From Myxococcota bacterium (GTDB lineage: Bacteria > Myxococcota_A > Polyangia > JAAYKL01): a DNA stretch of 34,655 nt. Under the pieces are notes generated by a model that worked only from the letters and a program-made list of their open reading frames with translations, did no database searches and was not told the DNA's origin. Below are positions 16,654 to 23,857 of this stretch, in pieces; the first letter of the stretch is position 1; each line of letters starts with the position of its first letter. The position numbers and the translations under genes were made by a program. The DNA lies in contig JANQET010000485.1 in the NCBI GenBank assembly GCA_028278265.1, forward strand, positions 1-34,655, in the 5' to 3' direction.

Positions 16654-16761
16654 ACTTTAAGGATACTCATCCCAACGCGGTTGAGCCAGATATTAGTGGT
16701 CAAAACGAACGGAAACCGATGCGAAATGGGTGGAAAATTCTCTTGGCGAACCCCTCCGGGT

Positions 16762-17652
16762 TTAGCGGGGAGTTTGGTTGGCCTCTTCGGCCCATTTGAC
16801 CATTTCCTCTACCGTGGGGTGGGGATCGTTCATCGTGGTTCGACCCCTGACCACTCCGGTCGTCAGATCCACAAAACCGATGAAGGGGTAGGTTCGAAAT
16901 CCCAGGGTGACCATCGGATCCCCTTCGACGAGGTAGCCGTGGTCATAGTATTGGGTGAAATAATCGTGGACCTCGGCAATCGGCACCGGCGTGGATCCCA
17001 TACCGTGGGTGTAAAACATCAATATCGTGCTGTTGTGAACCTTGATTTTGTTTTCGAGATCTTCGCTAACTAGCGAAGCATTCAACGGTGCGCAGCTACT
17101 TCAGTCGCGGTCGGACAACAGGATCACCACTGAATTGAAGTGGTCGCAGAAAACATCCTCCAGCGTATAATTGGATGGGTTATCGATATCCGATTGGTCG
17201 ATGGTGCCATCGAGATCCCGGTCAAAGGCACCGAACACTTCATAGTTTTTAATCGGTTTTCCCGTCTCAAATCCCACCCCCCATTCGGCTGTGACCTCGC
17301 AATCCGTGTCACCGTCCGAATCGCTATCACTATCGGAATCGCTGTCCGAGTCAGAATCTGAATCGCTGTCTGAATCGGCGTCCGAGTCGGTGTCGGCGTC
17401 GCTGTCCGAGTCGCTGTCCGAGTCAGTATCGGAATCGCTGTCCGAGTCGCCGTCCGAGTCACTGTCCGAGTCACTATCCGAGTCCCCGTCCCCGTCTCCA
17501 TCGCCGTCCGAGTCGCTGTCTGCGTCCGCATCTCCCGCTGTGTCGTCGTCGCCCTCCGAGTTGCCGGAACAAGCGGACTGGCCGGTGCTCCAGACAACAC
17601 CGAGGAAAATCAACAAGAGCATCGGCGTGCCCGATTTTTGTACCTCGATCAT
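16762..17652 (-). CDS. Candidate selenoprotein: Asp-rich lipoprotein with thioredoxin-like UxxC domain
   Basis: Read through one TGA (17101-17103), this is a single 296-residue protein. Residues 1-28 form a lipoprotein signal ending in GQSAC with Cys28. About 35-117 is an Asp-Ser/Gly/Ala repeat linker. From 120 a thioredoxin-like domain begins ([36 protein letters not shown]). The TGA is residue 184, exactly where such domains carry the redox C-x-x-C, and is followed by Ser-Ser-Cys, giving U-x-x-C. The same frame continues with [27 protein letters not shown] and YPFIGFVDL, and ends at TAA. A 7-bp hairpin lies 23-40 bases after the TGA. If Sec is not inserted, this is a gene broken by a stop. 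It would act as a surface-anchored thiol oxidoreductase. Confidence 0.78.
17061..17078 (-). promoter_or_regulatory. Candidate bacterial SECIS hairpin
   Basis: On the minus strand, CTTCGCT (17078-17072) and AGCGAAG (17067-17061) pair perfectly around loop AGTT. The loop begins 30 bases after the TGA at 17101-17103, and G is its second base. This meets the usual bacterial SECIS rules: apical loop about 16-37 bases downstream, with G in the first two loop positions. It lies within coding sequence, as bacterial SECIS elements do. Confidence 0.65.
17302..17550 (-). repeat. Asp-x codon repeat, copy 2
   Basis: About 83 codons alternate Asp with Ser, Gly, Ala or Thr, making the linker between the lipidated N-terminus and the thioredoxin-like domain. 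It is the longest of the three Asp-rich tracts. The opposite strand reads as Ser-Glu repeats, which are shadow ORFs. Confidence 0.9.
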
Positions 17653-17760
17653 TTGATGATTTCTTTCGTTGATTGGGATTTACTGCACATGCATATCTCT
17701 AGTGTGAATTTTACCTCAAGATGGGTTATCATTTTTTTATCTCGAAAAGGGGGCTGTGCG

Positions 17761-18225
17761 ATGCATTTGCGAGACTACCTGTCGAAAGAGTTCATCTTCA
17801 TTCTGGAACCCAGCACCAACAAGGATGCCTTCTTGGACCAGTTGGCCCGTCGGGTCGCGGAGCGACTCGAAAAACCGATCCACCGGGTCATTTACGATCG
17901 GCTCTGCGAACGGGAAGCGATGGGCTCAACCGGCATCGGCAACGGGGTGGCCATCCCTCACGCGACCATCGAAGGTCTTGAGGCGCCTTTTTGTGTGATC
18001 GCCAAAATTAGGGCAGGGGTCGAGTTCAAGGCGTTGGACGACGCGCTGGTCCACATCGTCTTCCTGCTGCTCAGTCCACCCAACAAAATCGGGAGCCATC
18101 TGCGCCTACTTGCCCGTATCGCCCGGCTGCTGATGAACGAGGATTTTGTCCGCCGCGTGATCGAGGCCACGGGAACCGCTGAGGTCTTTTCCCTGGTCGA
18201 GGAGGAGGATGCGCGGCATGTCTAG
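17761..18225 (+). CDS. PTS EIIA-like (PtsN/fructose type) regulatory protein
   Basis: A 154-residue EIIA domain of the mannitol/fructose/Ntr class. It has FILEPSTNKDAFLDQLARRV, GSTGIGNGVAIPHATIEGLEAPF with the phospho-acceptor His in IPHA, VHIVFLLLSPPNKIGSHLRLLARIARLL, and a C-terminal helix. There is no transporter EIIB/EIIC, so a regulatory Ntr-type role is likely. The frame is open from 17638, but AAAGGGGG (17746-17753) lies 7 bases before the ATG at 17761 and homology starts there. It heads a four-gene operon with a P-II-like protein and two antiporters, suggesting that the phosphorylation state controls ion transport. Confidence 0.87.
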   Translation: MHLRDYLSKEFIFILEPSTNKDAFLDQLARRVAERLEKPIHRVIYDRLCEREAMGSTGIGNGVAIPHATIEGLEAPFCVIAKIRAGVEFKALDDALVHIVFLLLSPPNKIGSHLRLLARIARLLMNEDFVRRVIEATGTAEVFSLVEEEDARHV

Positions 18226-18577
18226 CCACAGCGGGGAACCGGAGCTGCTTATCTGCATCGTCAAAGAACACCACCAGGTGGAGGAGATTCTCACCGGCTT
18301 TCTGGAGATCGGGATCCGCGGCGCGACCACCATCGACGGTCGGGGGATGGGACAAATCTTGAGCAGCGACGTGCCTATTTTCGCCGGGTTCAAAGCACTG
18401 TTTCCCGGCGGTAGCAGCGGTACCTATCTCATCCTGTCGGTCGTGGAACAGCACCTAGTGGAGGACGCGATTCGGCTCGCGGACGAAATCTGCGGCAACC
18501 TCTCCAAAGCGGGGACCGGGATTCTGTTTACGATTCCCGTCAAACGGATCAAAGGTCTGGCGGAGGAGATTCGGTGA
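18218..18577 (+). CDS. P-II-like nitrogen-regulator-family signalling protein
   Basis: A 119-residue ferredoxin-like-fold protein resembling P-II/GlnB relatives: LLICIVKEHHQVEEILTGFLEIGIRGATTIDGRGMG (first beta-alpha-beta with the Gly-rich turn), YLILSVVEQHLVEDAIRLADEIC (second) and GTGILFTIPVKRIKGL at the end. The T-loop differs from GlnB and no uridylylation Tyr is evident, so it may sense a nucleotide or ion by itself. GAGGAGG at 18201-18207 is 10 bases before ATG 18218 but only 1 base before ATG 18209, which decides the start. It overlaps the IIA-like gene by 8 bases, and its TGA overlaps the next GTG. Confidence 0.75.
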   Translation: MSSHSGEPELLICIVKEHHQVEEILTGFLEIGIRGATTIDGRGMGQILSSDVPIFAGFKALFPGGSSGTYLILSVVEQHLVEDAIRLADEICGNLSKAGTGILFTIPVKRIKGLAEEIR

Positions 18578-19776
18578 AAATCATCCTCGGGGCTGCATTG
18601 GTGGTCCTCATCGCGCTGCTGGGATCGCGCCGAACATTTACCAGGGTCAAGCTTCCGTTGGGTGCCAGGCATCTCTACCTGACGGGTACCGAGTATGCCC
18701 TGATCGGATTCTGCCTGGGGGACCGCCTGTTGGGTCTGCTCGATCAACAGTCTCTGGTGGGGCTCAACCCCCTGTTGTACCTTTCCCTGGGTTGGATCGG
18801 CCTGATGTTCGGAATACAGCTCGATGTGCAGCAAATTGCCCGTTTTCCCAGGCACTACTTTCAACTGACCGTGATCCAGGCTACGGTCACTTTGTTCTTG
18901 TGTTTCGTTCCCTTCTCAATGCTCTTTTACACCATCGGCGAGCTCCCCCTGCCGATAGCCATCGGCAGCGCCCTGGCGCTCGGTGCGATCGCCGTACCCA
19001 CGGGCCAATCCTCCCTGGCTCTAGTGGTGCGGGAACATCGATTGCGGCAGAGCACCGTCGGTGAAACACTGGCCTTTGTCGCCGGACTCGATGCGGTGGT
19101 CGGACTGCTGGCCCTGGGGTTTGTCTACGGCTATTGGCGCACTACCGCAATAGAGGGATCCGTCATCTGGATCAGCCTGACCTATCTGCTAATCTCCCTC
19201 GGTCTCGGTGGGGTGATGGGCGTGCTGCTGCATTTTTTGACCCGGCTGCGCTGCACCCAAGAGGAGTTGCTGCTCTTTACCGTAGGCACCGTGGTGTTCA
19301 CCACGGGCGCTGCGGCATATGTGGGGGTATCTCCGCTCTTCGTCACCGCTGTCGGCGGATTTGCCATCGCCAACGGGCGAGGGGCCAAGGTGCGGATACT
19401 GCGGGCGCTGACCGCGATGGAGAAGCCGTTCTACATCGTGGTGCTGATCATCGGCGGTGCGATGGTCACCCTGCAGCACAGCTGGTACGTGCTGCTCGGG
19501 TTGGCCGGCTTGTTCATCATCTTGCGGTTCAGCGGAAAAACTGCCGGGGGCTGGATGGCCAGCCGGGTGCTCAGCCCGCCGACCCCCCTTCCCCGTTCAG
19601 TCGGATTGGGGCTCATTTCCCAGGGCGGGATATCCGTGGCGATGGTGGTCAGCTTTCACCAGACCATCGGCGGCAGCACATCTGGCGTGGTCCTGGCGAT
19701 GGCCCTGGTGGCCCTGCTCATCAATGAGCTGTTGAGTCCGCGGCTCGCTCAACAGGTCATCGGCAAGGGGGGCTGA
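18574..19776 (+). CDS. Cation:proton antiporter family membrane protein, first of a pair
   Basis: A 400-residue polytopic membrane protein with about 11-12 hydrophobic segments, of the CPA2/Kef-NhaP type. A TGTEYALIGFCLG segment resembles the CPA2 TG-x-x-L-x-G helix, and AFVAGLDAVVGLLAL places an Asp in a likely ion-binding helix. IGSALALGAIAVPTGQSSLALVV and GLISQGGISVAMVVSF follow. It has no TrkA-N or other cytoplasmic regulatory domain; that job may fall to the IIA- and P-II-like proteins encoded just upstream. The GTG start overlaps the upstream TGA, and the next antiporter starts 2 bases after its stop. Confidence 0.82.
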   Translation: MKIILGAALVVLIALLGSRRTFTRVKLPLGARHLYLTGTEYALIGFCLGDRLLGLLDQQSLVGLNPLLYLSLGWIGLMFGIQLDVQQIARFPRHYFQLTVIQATVTLFLCFVPFSMLFYTIGELPLPIAIGSALALGAIAVPTGQSSLALVVREHRLRQSTVGETLAFVAGLDAVVGLLALGFVYGYWRTTAIEGSVIWISLTYLLISLGLGGVMGVLLHFLTRLRCTQEELLLFTVGTVVFTTGAAAYVGVSPLFVTAVGGFAIANGRGAKVRILRALTAMEKPFYIVVLIIGGAMVTLQHSWYVLLGLAGLFIILRFSGKTAGGWMASRVLSPPTPLPRSVGLGLISQGGISVAMVVSFHQTIGGSTSGVVLAMALVALLINELLSPRLAQQVIGKGG

Positions 19777-19778
19777 TC

Positions 19779-21119
19779 GTGGAACGGCTGTTCGCCTTTT
19801 TGGCCGTTTTCTCGTTGATGTTCGTGTTGGTCCGCGTGGTTCCGGCCGAGTGGCTGATCACCGATGCCCAGTCGACCCTGTCGTTCGGGTTTCTCATTTT
19901 GACCGCCTACCTGGTCGCTCGCGGTCTGCGCCATATCGGGCTGCCCAAAATCACCGGCTACATCGTTGCCGGGATGGTGTGTGGTCCCTCGCTGCTCAGT
20001 TTTCTCACCGACGAGGTGATTGCCGAGTTGCGCTTGGTCGATGACCTGGCACTCACCTTTATCGCCTTTGCCGCGGGGGGGGAGCTGCGCTTGACCATGC
20101 TGAAGGAGCGGCGCCGGAGCATCGGCTACACCCTGTTGTGTCAAATGCTGTTGATGCTCCTCGGGGTGACGCTGACGATTCTGGCGTTGCACTCCTGGTT
20201 TCCCTTGACCGCCGGTGCTTCGTTCGTGCAGGCACTCTCCATCGCAGCGATTTGCGGTGTGATTTCGGTCGCTCGCTCCCCGTCTTCGGCGATTGCGATC
20301 ATCAGTGAAACCAAGTCCAAGGGGCCCTTCACCGACATGATCCTCGGGGTGACCGTGGCGGCGGACGTGTTGACCATCTTTTTGTTCGCGCTGGTCGTAT
20401 CCTTTTCCAAGCTGCTGCTCTCCCCGGGAAAATCGATCGATCTCGCCTTCCTGGCCGGTATCGGTGCCGAGGTCGCCGGTTCGCTGGTCCTCGGGTTCGT
20501 CATCGGCAAGGGTATCGCGCTCTACCTGGAGAAAGTGCGATCGGAGCTGGTGATCTTCATTTTGGGAATGGCCTTCATGATCGCCAAGCTCTCCCACTGG
20601 CTCGCCGGCTTTTTGGACGGGGAGTTCGGCCTGCAGTTTCATTTGGAACCGATGTTGATCTGTCTCGCCGCGGGATTCTATGTGCAAAACCGCACCCGAC
20701 ACGGGGATAAATTTTTGACCATCATCGATCGCAGCTCTCTGCCGATCTACGCCATCTTCTTCGCCATGAGCGGTGCGGCGCTCAAACTCGAGGCGTTGCG
20801 CGACACCTGGCACTGGGCGCTGGTGCTGGTCGCTCTGCGCGGCATCTTCGCCTACTTCTCGACCTATCTGGGGGGGAGAATCGCCGCGGATCCCCCGCGA
20901 TTTCAGAAGGCCAGCGGATTTGGTTTCGTCACCCAGGCTGGGGTCAGTTTGGGATTGACCAAAGTGGTGGCCGACAAATTCGACGGATTCGGCGTCGAAC
21001 TCGCCACCCTGCTGGTGGCCGCCATCGCGATCAATCAAGTGATCGGACCGGTGGCGCTCAAGCAGGCGCTGTCGTTTGTCGGTGAGACCAAGTTGGCCCG
21101 TCTGCGGCAATCGGAATGA
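19779..21119 (+). CDS. Cation:proton antiporter (KefB/Na-H exchanger family), second of a pair
   Basis: A 446-residue, roughly 12-13-helix CPA2 antiporter. It shows LVARGLRHIGLPKITGYIVAGMVCGPSLLSFL (the CPA2 TGYIxAGxxxGP signature), LALTFIAFAAGGELRL, AISVARSPSSAIAI-type helix 4, GVTVAADVLTIFLFALVVSF with the functional Asp, and GFVTQAGVSLGLTKVV. No TrkA domain is fused. The GTG start at 19779 has a strong AAGGGGGG ribosome site. Two different full-length antiporters in tandem suggest a hetero-oligomer or two ion specificities under shared control. A long gene-free stretch follows. Confidence 0.9.
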   Translation: MERLFAFLAVFSLMFVLVRVVPAEWLITDAQSTLSFGFLILTAYLVARGLRHIGLPKITGYIVAGMVCGPSLLSFLTDEVIAELRLVDDLALTFIAFAAGGELRLTMLKERRRSIGYTLLCQMLLMLLGVTLTILALHSWFPLTAGASFVQALSIAAICGVISVARSPSSAIAIISETKSKGPFTDMILGVTVAADVLTIFLFALVVSFSKLLLSPGKSIDLAFLAGIGAEVAGSLVLGFVIGKGIALYLEKVRSELVIFILGMAFMIAKLSHWLAGFLDGEFGLQFHLEPMLICLAAGFYVQNRTRHGDKFLTIIDRSSLPIYAIFFAMSGAALKLEALRDTWHWALVLVALRGIFAYFSTYLGGRIAADPPRFQKASGFGFVTQAGVSLGLTKVVADKFDGFGVELATLLVAAIAINQVIGPVALKQALSFVGETKLARLRQSE

Positions 21120-21481
21120 CACTGTCCGATCCGGTGTGAATCGGGGGGATGATTTTTTTTGAGCCGAGTTGGGGCGCGGGGGAACTGTGTCCTTGTAGGG
21201 CGCAATCTCGTTCCCGTTGTTGAGGCTTTAGGTCCTCCGACCGGCGCATTGTTCAACGGATTTTGTCCAAGCGGTCTCGACTGCTCAAGACACTCCGGGC
21301 GTTCGGATTTTGCGATGCGCTGGATAAGGTCTCAACTCCTAACAAGGGCGGGGCGGGTTGACGATACAAAGAGATGGCAAAGTGGCGCCTGCAGATGGAT
21401 CCTTAGCACTAACCGTCTGCTTGGGTGTTTTTGCGCTGTGACACCCCGCCACTTTGTCATCTCGATATTTACCCCTCCCAC
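21120..21481. other. Gene-free convergent intergenic region with strong secondary structure
   Basis: This 362-base stretch between convergent genes has no credible coding sequence; the ORFs crossing it are shadows without family features. At 21126-21160 a CCGAT/ATCGG stem (9-base loop) is followed after 8 bases by eight Ts, a poor terminator candidate for the antiporter operon. The striking part is the folded element at 21371-21463, listed separately. The remainder shows nothing I can name. Confidence 0.6.
21371..21463 (+). ncRNA. Candidate structured RNA with three-way junction
   Basis: Three nested stems close without strain. P1 is 17 pairs (21371-21387 with 21447-21463). P2 is 8 pairs (21391-21398 with 21413-21420), with TTA/TAA able to extend it inside the loop. 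P3 is 6 pairs (GGGTGT 21423-21428 with ACACCC 21441-21446). The only two non-Watson-Crick pairs (G21377-T21457 and T21396-G21415) are G-U wobbles on the plus strand but A-C mismatches on the minus strand, so a plus-strand RNA is favoured. It might be a 3' end stabiliser or terminator of the antiporter mRNA, a small RNA, or a repeat-type element. No known RNA family was recognised. Confidence 0.5.
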
Positions 21482-23857
21482 TCAACATTTGACCTTTGTT
21501 TTTCGGCCAGCCCTTACCCTCCAAAAATCTGCGAGTGTTTCCGTCAACTCTTCGACTGAGCCGATTCGATGGACCGGTTGCCACTCGTCGGGCAGGAGTT
21601 GGTGGTAGAGACGCCGACCGAATCGCTCTCCGATGAGCAGGATCATCCCCTGATCAATGGTGGTGCGAATAACCCGTCCTGCGGCCTGGACCACCTTGTT
21701 CATTCCGGGATAGACGTAGGCATACTCGAAACCGGCGCCGTCGCGGTGATCGTAGTACTCCCGCATCAGTTTCCGCTCAAATGTGAGCTTGGGCAACCCG
21801 GGACTCACAACGATGGCCCCGATCAGCTGCTCGCCGGTCAAGTCGATCCCCTCACCGAACAGCCCCCCCATCACGGCCAAACCGAGGAGCGTGTGGGATG
21901 GGTGAGAGGAGAAGCGGGAGAGAAAATCGTGCTTGTTCGATTCGGTCAATCCGGGGGATTGAACCAACAGCTCGAGTGTCGGAGCGAGAATCCGGAGCCG
22001 CTCGGCGATCCGGTCGAGATATTCGTAGGAGGGGAAGTAGGCGATGTAGTTGCCCCGACGCCCCTTGGCCGCAGCGTGAATCAAGCCGGCTAAGCGGTCG
22101 GCGGTTCGCGAGCGATCCCGATAGCGGGTGGACAGCTGATCCGCCACCGCGACCAGGCGATTGGCCGGATCGAAGGGGGAGGGAAATTGGCGCAATGAGG
22201 TCCCCTCGGCTCCTCCCAGCACGCGGGCAAAATAGGGCAGCGGATGGAGTGTCGCCGAGAAGAAGACCGGACGGACTCTGGCGACCCGCAGCACCTCGTC
22301 GATTTGTTTTGACGGATCGAGGCAGAGCAATTTGACCCGAAGATCGGATTTTGTTCGTTGGGCGTAGGTGATGTCCTGTTCATCCCGCCGGGTGGCGGCC
22401 CGTTGAAACTTCAGCACGCTGAAATAGAGCTCGAGCAGCGGCCGGTGAATTGGCGCATCCGCTTGTTCGGCGAGGATGCGCTCGGCCAAGGGGCTAAAAG
22501 CGCTGAGTGCTTCGATGAGCTCCGCCGGCGGATCGCCCAGCGCCACCGGTTGATACCCCGCCTTCCCGGCAGCGGATTCCAACGCCCCCTCGATTTGTTC
22601 GAGGGAGACCTGCAGGGCGCGATGGTCACGGGTCAGTTGTTTTTTGAGCCGGGTGACATCGGTGAGATAGAGTGCTGCGGAGTACATCTCCAGCGACCGA
22701 TCGACCAGGTTGTGGGCCTCGTCGATCAAAACGATGCGCCCGCTGAGCTGCCGGTCCATCACGCCGGAGAGAGTAACGCTCGGATCGAACAGGTAGTTGT
22801 AGTCGCAGATCACCACATCGACCCACGGCACCAGCTCCCGTTCCAGCCAATAGGGGCACACGCTGTGGTCTTTGGCCACCGCTTCGATCGCCGCGTGATC
22901 CGCGGTCGATCGGTCAAACAGTGAGCTCGCCGCCTCTGGGAGTCGATCGTAGTGTCCCTTGGCCAAAGGACACTGATCAGCGGTGCAGGCGTCCTGTGGA
23001 TGGGGACAGATTGCAGACCGCGAGCTCATCGATAGCACCTTGAGCGGCGCATTCGCCTCGGCGATCCGAGCCAGGGCGGATTCTGCGGCCAGTCGCCCGA
23101 CCGTTTTGGCAGTCAGAAAGACGACTTGGGGGGCCGCCTGCTCGACGAGCGCCCGCAGCGCCCCGTCGAGTACTGCTGCGGTTTTGCCACTGCCGGTAGG
23201 CGCTTGGACGAACAGCCGCCGGCCCGTCCCGATTGCTTCGCGTACAGCTTCGACGAGGTCCCGCTGCCCGGGTCGGTGGTAGGGATAGGGAAAGACCAGG
23301 GAGCCGAGGACGAGATCCCGCTTCGCCCGCCAATCGAGCACCATGCGGACCCATGTTGCATACACCGAGACCGTGCGATCAAAAAAATCGACGAGCTCGG
23401 ACCGACTGAATCGCTCGACGAAATGGCGCGTCTCTTGGGAGCGCAAATCGAGGTAGGTGAGTTGAAGATCGAGCGCGTCGAGCTGGTGCTGCATGGCGTA
23501 CATCGCACCGTAGAGCTTGACCTGGGCCCAGTGAATCGTCTGATCGGCCGACCGGATCAGCAGCAGATTTTGCGTGGTGGTCTTGATCTCTTCGAGCACC
23601 TGAGGCTGCGGTTCGGTGAACACCCCGTCGGCCCGACCACTGACCTTTAGTGCGATTCCTTCACACTCGATGGTTGACGAGAGGGAGACCTCGGCGGCAT
23701 ACGAAGCCGAACGGGTGCTCTGGAGCCAACGGTGCCCCTGTGCCCCCTGCTGAAAAGAGGGCGCCGGTCCCCCCTGACCCACGCGGAGATCGCCCCTGCG
23801 CCAGACGAACTGGGCCAAATCGCGGACCGAGACGGACCAGGCGGTAGGGCGCTCCAC
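21482..23857 (-). CDS. XPD/DinG-type Fe-S DNA helicase with N-terminal PD-(D/E)XK nuclease domain
   Basis: A 791-residue protein. Residues 40-135 look like a RecB/Cas4-type PD-(D/E)XK nuclease: H42, D77 (GRADGVF), E90 and K92 (LEEIK), then a QVKLYGAMYAM helix. Residues 195-780 are a superfamily 2 XPD/Rad3/DinG helicase: Walker A APTGSGKT (219-226), four cluster cysteines (C284, C291, C296, C334), DEAH box (379-382), VFFSATL, GLFGEGIDL and motif VI QAAGRVIRT. It probably unwinds branched or damaged DNA 5' to 3' and trims it. The GTG start at 23857 overlaps the upstream TAG (TAGTG), so it is co-translated with the GIY-YIG protein. The upstream frame extension is discarded. Confidence 0.88.
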   Translation of the reverse strand: MERPTAWSVSVRDLAQFVWRRGDLRVGQGGPAPSFQQGAQGHRWLQSTRSASYAAEVSLSSTIECEGIALKVSGRADGVFTEPQPQVLEEIKTTTQNLLLIRSADQTIHWAQVKLYGAMYAMQHQLDALDLQLTYLDLRSQETRHFVERFSRSELVDFFDRTVSVYATWVRMVLDWRAKRDLVLGSLVFPYPYHRPGQRDLVEAVREAIGTGRRLFVQAPTGSGKTAAVLDGALRALVEQAAPQVVFLTAKTVGRLAAESALARIAEANAPLKVLSMSSRSAICPHPQDACTADQCPLAKGHYDRLPEAASSLFDRSTADHAAIEAVAKDHSVCPYWLERELVPWVDVVICDYNYLFDPSVTLSGVMDRQLSGRIVLIDEAHNLVDRSLEMYSAALYLTDVTRLKKQLTRDHRALQVSLEQIEGALESAAGKAGYQPVALGDPPAELIEALSAFSPLAERILAEQADAPIHRPLLELYFSVLKFQRAATRRDEQDITYAQRTKSDLRVKLLCLDPSKQIDEVLRVARVRPVFFSATLHPLPYFARVLGGAEGTSLRQFPSPFDPANRLVAVADQLSTRYRDRSRTADRLAGLIHAAAKGRRGNYIAYFPSYEYLDRIAERLRILAPTLELLVQSPGLTESNKHDFLSRFSSHPSHTLLGLAVMGGLFGEGIDLTGEQLIGAIVVSPGLPKLTFERKLMREYYDHRDGAGFEYAYVYPGMNKVVQAAGRVIRTTIDQGMILLIGERFGRRLYHQLLPDEWQPVHRIGSVEELTETLADFWRVRAGRKTKVKC

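Noticed and set aside
17100-17104. Frameshift or simple nonsense mutation splitting the Asp-rich thioredoxin-like gene
   Set aside because: There is no change of frame, the stop is TGA at the redox position with Cys three residues on, and a SECIS-like hairpin follows. A chance nonsense mutation would rarely meet all of these, though it is not excluded.
17302-17550. CRISPR array or DNA tandem repeat
   Set aside because: The 6-base period keeps the reading frame and encodes Asp-x; there are no spacers or constant repeat units.
17291-17656. Ser/Glu-repeat protein on the plus strand
   Set aside because: It is the antisense of the Asp-x repeat: GAC/GAT codons read backwards as Ser/Glu-type codons. 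It has no fold and overlaps the supported lipoprotein.
21371-21463. Integron attC site
   Set aside because: The fold is attC-like in size, but the RYYYAAC/GTTRRRY core sites are not found at its ends, and no integrase or cassette genes are nearby.
21159-21608. 149-residue plus-strand ORF in the convergent spacer
   Set aside because: Low-complexity composition, no ribosome site, runs into the helicase gene on the other strand and crosses the structured element.
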